Made by a program: the position numbers and the translations under genes. The notes below the pieces were generated by a model. The model made no database searches. It was not told where the DNA came from and saw nothing but the letters and a program-made list of their open reading frames with translations. Source: an uncultured Bacillota bacterium (lineage in GTDB: Bacteria > Bacillota_I > Bacilli_A > RF39 > UBA660). From it: a stretch of DNA of 8,349 nt. The stretch covers positions 1 through 8,349 of the forward strand of contig CAMWQX010000031.1 of assembly GCA_947176475.1 (NCBI GenBank). The letters run 5' to 3'. The first letter of the stretch is position 1; each line of letters begins with the position of its first letter. Below, one piece after another: positions 8,101 to 8,349 of the stretch.

Positions 8101-8310
8101 TTGCGCACTTTTTTCAATATTCCATGCTCCAGGATCTTTCTTGGCATAATTCACCTTTTCTGATGAAATACTAACACTTCTTACAGGTTTTAAAGCGGCA
8201 AAAGTATTAGCTATAACTAGACAAACAGCTATTAGTATAACTAAAAAGCTAGATGAAATTAGCACTTTCTTGCGATTATTTTGAATAAAATTTAATACTT
8301 TTTGTTTCAT
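5137..8310 (-). CDS. Secreted vWA-domain adhesin (probable pilus tip) with large Cys-containing C-terminal region and no sorting signal
   Basis: Surface protein of 1057 residues, first gene of the operon and likely the ligand-binding tip. Seen: signal peptide or N-terminal membrane anchor (about 14-38, AXA-like TFA before the possible cut); a vWA domain (about 93-265) with a complete MIDAS metal site, Asp101/Ser103/Ser105 in LDRSGSM, Thr168 in GTTNYYQAL and Asp199 in FLTDGFP; an Ig-like beta segment (about 270-370); one GW/MPEEDV repeat (375-450) with Cys387 and Cys413; then a region of about 600 residues (451-1057) with ten Cys, a YYYRGNV...CWKAVRTT segment, two YTC-x6-C elements and a C-terminal YWLMAPLN...HVRPVVSI segment that recalls DUF6273-type domains (from memory). 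It stops at PYVLEAD with no LPXTG, helix or basic tail. Known tip pilins such as RrgA have vWA plus LPXTG, so attachment here is unexplained. AGAAGG lies 12 nt upstream of the start. Confidence 0.87.
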   Translation of the reverse strand: MKQKVLNFIQNNRKKVLISSSFLVILIAVCLVIANTFAALKPVRSVSISSEKVNYAKKDPGAWNIEKSAQWISKGKARITFELDTILKKNTENTDVILVLDRSGSMAGDKLAKVKADAKDLVEKKLAQGDNRFAIINFETNSELMLGISNSKNEILSAIDNLSAHGTTNYYQALVNVDKALQGYVKDRNRELVLLFLTDGFPNEDTPNEVGFYQYLKSQYPYMTVNAVQYEMGTEILEPITKISDHQYIAHIDNLNNVLFEAADTPVSYEDFTIVDYIDDTYFTIDNVDKVEVSLGTAKLEFEGATPKVTWTMPNSILKSGAKATMTIDVNLKDEYMGTEGMYPTNKKEEITSKIGNNPNEDIDTPKTPVLSEAYQVIYEGNAPAGCNISAVPATKKYAAYDTVKIEDTPMSCGNYQFKGWEIITDNVKKVNDDYFVMPEEDVTLRGTWGLLDIHKSMNGEVSKVQTLYKIMADSSTKDNERSQYVSSATGIDFAYCPLDQSGNSYNGKGVYELSSTSGDKRPIYYYRGNVNNNNVLYANTCWKAVRTTSTGGVKLLYNGRATSNGQCTSTSNFSIGVSSFNQNHYSLADIGYMYGSIYENNVLGAYQFVLTPYDLRENYYFANDVTSRYYPAEEVNPPGVYYKLVNEYQVSASQFASQVGKYVSEFPTTGNGIVDAPVYIAGVENYTAYAVQVSGGNKHTDYEFAIGNSITYNSNGTFTINNSKIVSAIDWYNNYDKYVGYYTCGDKSTSCVNLRQITNTSKTIYDFRPVGNFVYGQSFTYSGGQYTLTNTTQFYDWTNNKTKVNNHHYTCLNSTGRCSELYYIYYNEEETINPQTRERVPEAIYFVALTNGKSIEDARHEMETNTNDSNVKKMVDSWYETNIKGTQYEGMLEDTVYCNSRNDNVAGPEEFTNHGWLSTIGNIKNPLYFSSFGRGFITNAPTVSCENKNDAFTVNSTNGNGALKYPIALLNIDEADLAGRCSNTYIDINGSTPYWLMAPLNLEGIYTTGAALANGMTHQVPTGNPLHVRPVVSIKSGTRVGGGDGTAANPYVLEAD
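5140..6960 (-). other. Large C-terminal extracellular region of the vWA protein
   Basis: Residues 451-1057. It is rich in Tyr, Asn, Ser and Thr, with Cys at 497, 542, 568, 745, 752, 812, 819, 899, 946 and 982, an even number that suits disulfides. The last part (about 895-1050) has HGWLSTIGN, YWLMAPLN and VRPVVSI motifs like the DUF6273 family as I recall it. No function is established from sequence; a ligand- or glycan-binding role is only a guess. Confidence 0.55.
6961..7188 (-). repeat. Single GW/MPE module in the vWA protein, related to the three in the 698-residue protein
   Basis: Residues 375-450: opening strand YQVIYEGNAPAG, core FKGW and closing VMPEEDVTLRGTW, which parallels TMPEKNVVFVGHF and KMPEKDVLIYGEW in the neighbouring gene. 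Confidence 0.65.
7714..8010 (-). other. vWA MIDAS metal-binding site
   Basis: Encodes residues 101-199, which hold all three MIDAS loops: DxSxS (101-105), Thr168 and Asp199. A complete site suggests divalent-metal-dependent ligand binding, as in vWA tip pilins. Confidence 0.8.
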
Positions 8311-8322
8311 ATATACGGCATA

Positions 8323-8328
8323 CCTTCT
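8323..8328 (-). promoter_or_regulatory. Weak ribosome binding site of the vWA adhesin gene
   Basis: The minus strand has AGAAGG followed by 12 nt and then ATG at 8310. The spacing is long and the match partial, suggesting lower translation than the pilin genes, which would suit a subunit needed in few copies. That last point is inference. Confidence 0.4.
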
Positions 8329-8340
8329 TACTTTTACTCT

Positions 8341-8346
8341 ATTATA
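8341..8346 (-). promoter_or_regulatory. Possible -10 box of the pilus operon
   Basis: The minus strand reads TATAAT at 8346-8341, about 30 nt before the first start codon. A perfect -10 hexamer is easy to get by chance in AT-rich DNA. The -35 region would lie beyond the right edge, so this cannot be confirmed here. Confidence 0.3.
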
Positions 8347-8349
8347 TAT

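Noticed and set aside
8307..8321. Four-codon leader ORF (Met-Pro-Tyr-Ile-stop) whose TGA overlaps the adhesin start as ATGA
   Set aside because: The AAGG is only 1 nt from its ATG, too close to drive it, and such short ORFs are frequent by chance.

Overview
The window is AT-rich Gram-positive DNA, most likely from an uncultured low-GC member of the Bacillota/Bacilli. This rests on LPXTG-type cell-wall sorting signals, a class C sortase, AAGGAG-like ribosome binding sites, A/T-ending codons and the standard code (Trp is TGG, with no internal TGA). The style of the proteins recalls gut Bacilli/RF39-type metagenomic genomes, but that is memory-based inference.

All five genes lie on the minus strand and fill nearly the whole window. 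In transcription order, from high to low coordinates, they are: (1) 5137-8310, a 1057-residue secreted von Willebrand factor A (vWA) adhesin; (2) 3006-5102, a 698-residue wall-anchored protein with three tandem beta-repeat modules, a SpaA/Cna-B-like domain and LPSTGG; (3) 2324-3004, a short FctB-like minor pilin with a Pro-rich tail and an unusual VPQTSD sorting motif; (4) 829-2349, a backbone-type pilin with LPFTGG; (5) 1-839, a class C (pilin-polymerising) sortase whose 3' end runs off the left edge. The only gene-free stretches are 34 nt (5103-5136) and 39 nt (8311-8349). The last contains a possible -10 box. No RNA gene, mobile element, CRISPR or terminator was seen.

Together the genes form a sortase-assembled pilus operon. 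By analogy with known systems, the vWA protein would be the tip adhesin, the 506-residue protein the shaft, the 238-residue protein the wall-linking base, and the 698-residue protein an ancillary subunit or second rod. The sortase would form the Lys-Thr isopeptide cross-links.

The unusual points are these. The presumed tip has no sorting signal; it instead carries a roughly 600-residue Cys-containing C-terminal region. The same 'MPExxV' repeat module is shared by the tip and the 698-residue protein. The base-like subunit has VPQTSD instead of LPXTG. The sortase lid has Asp-Ala-Phe where Asp-Pro-aromatic is usual. The backbone pilin lacks a YPK(N) pilin motif.
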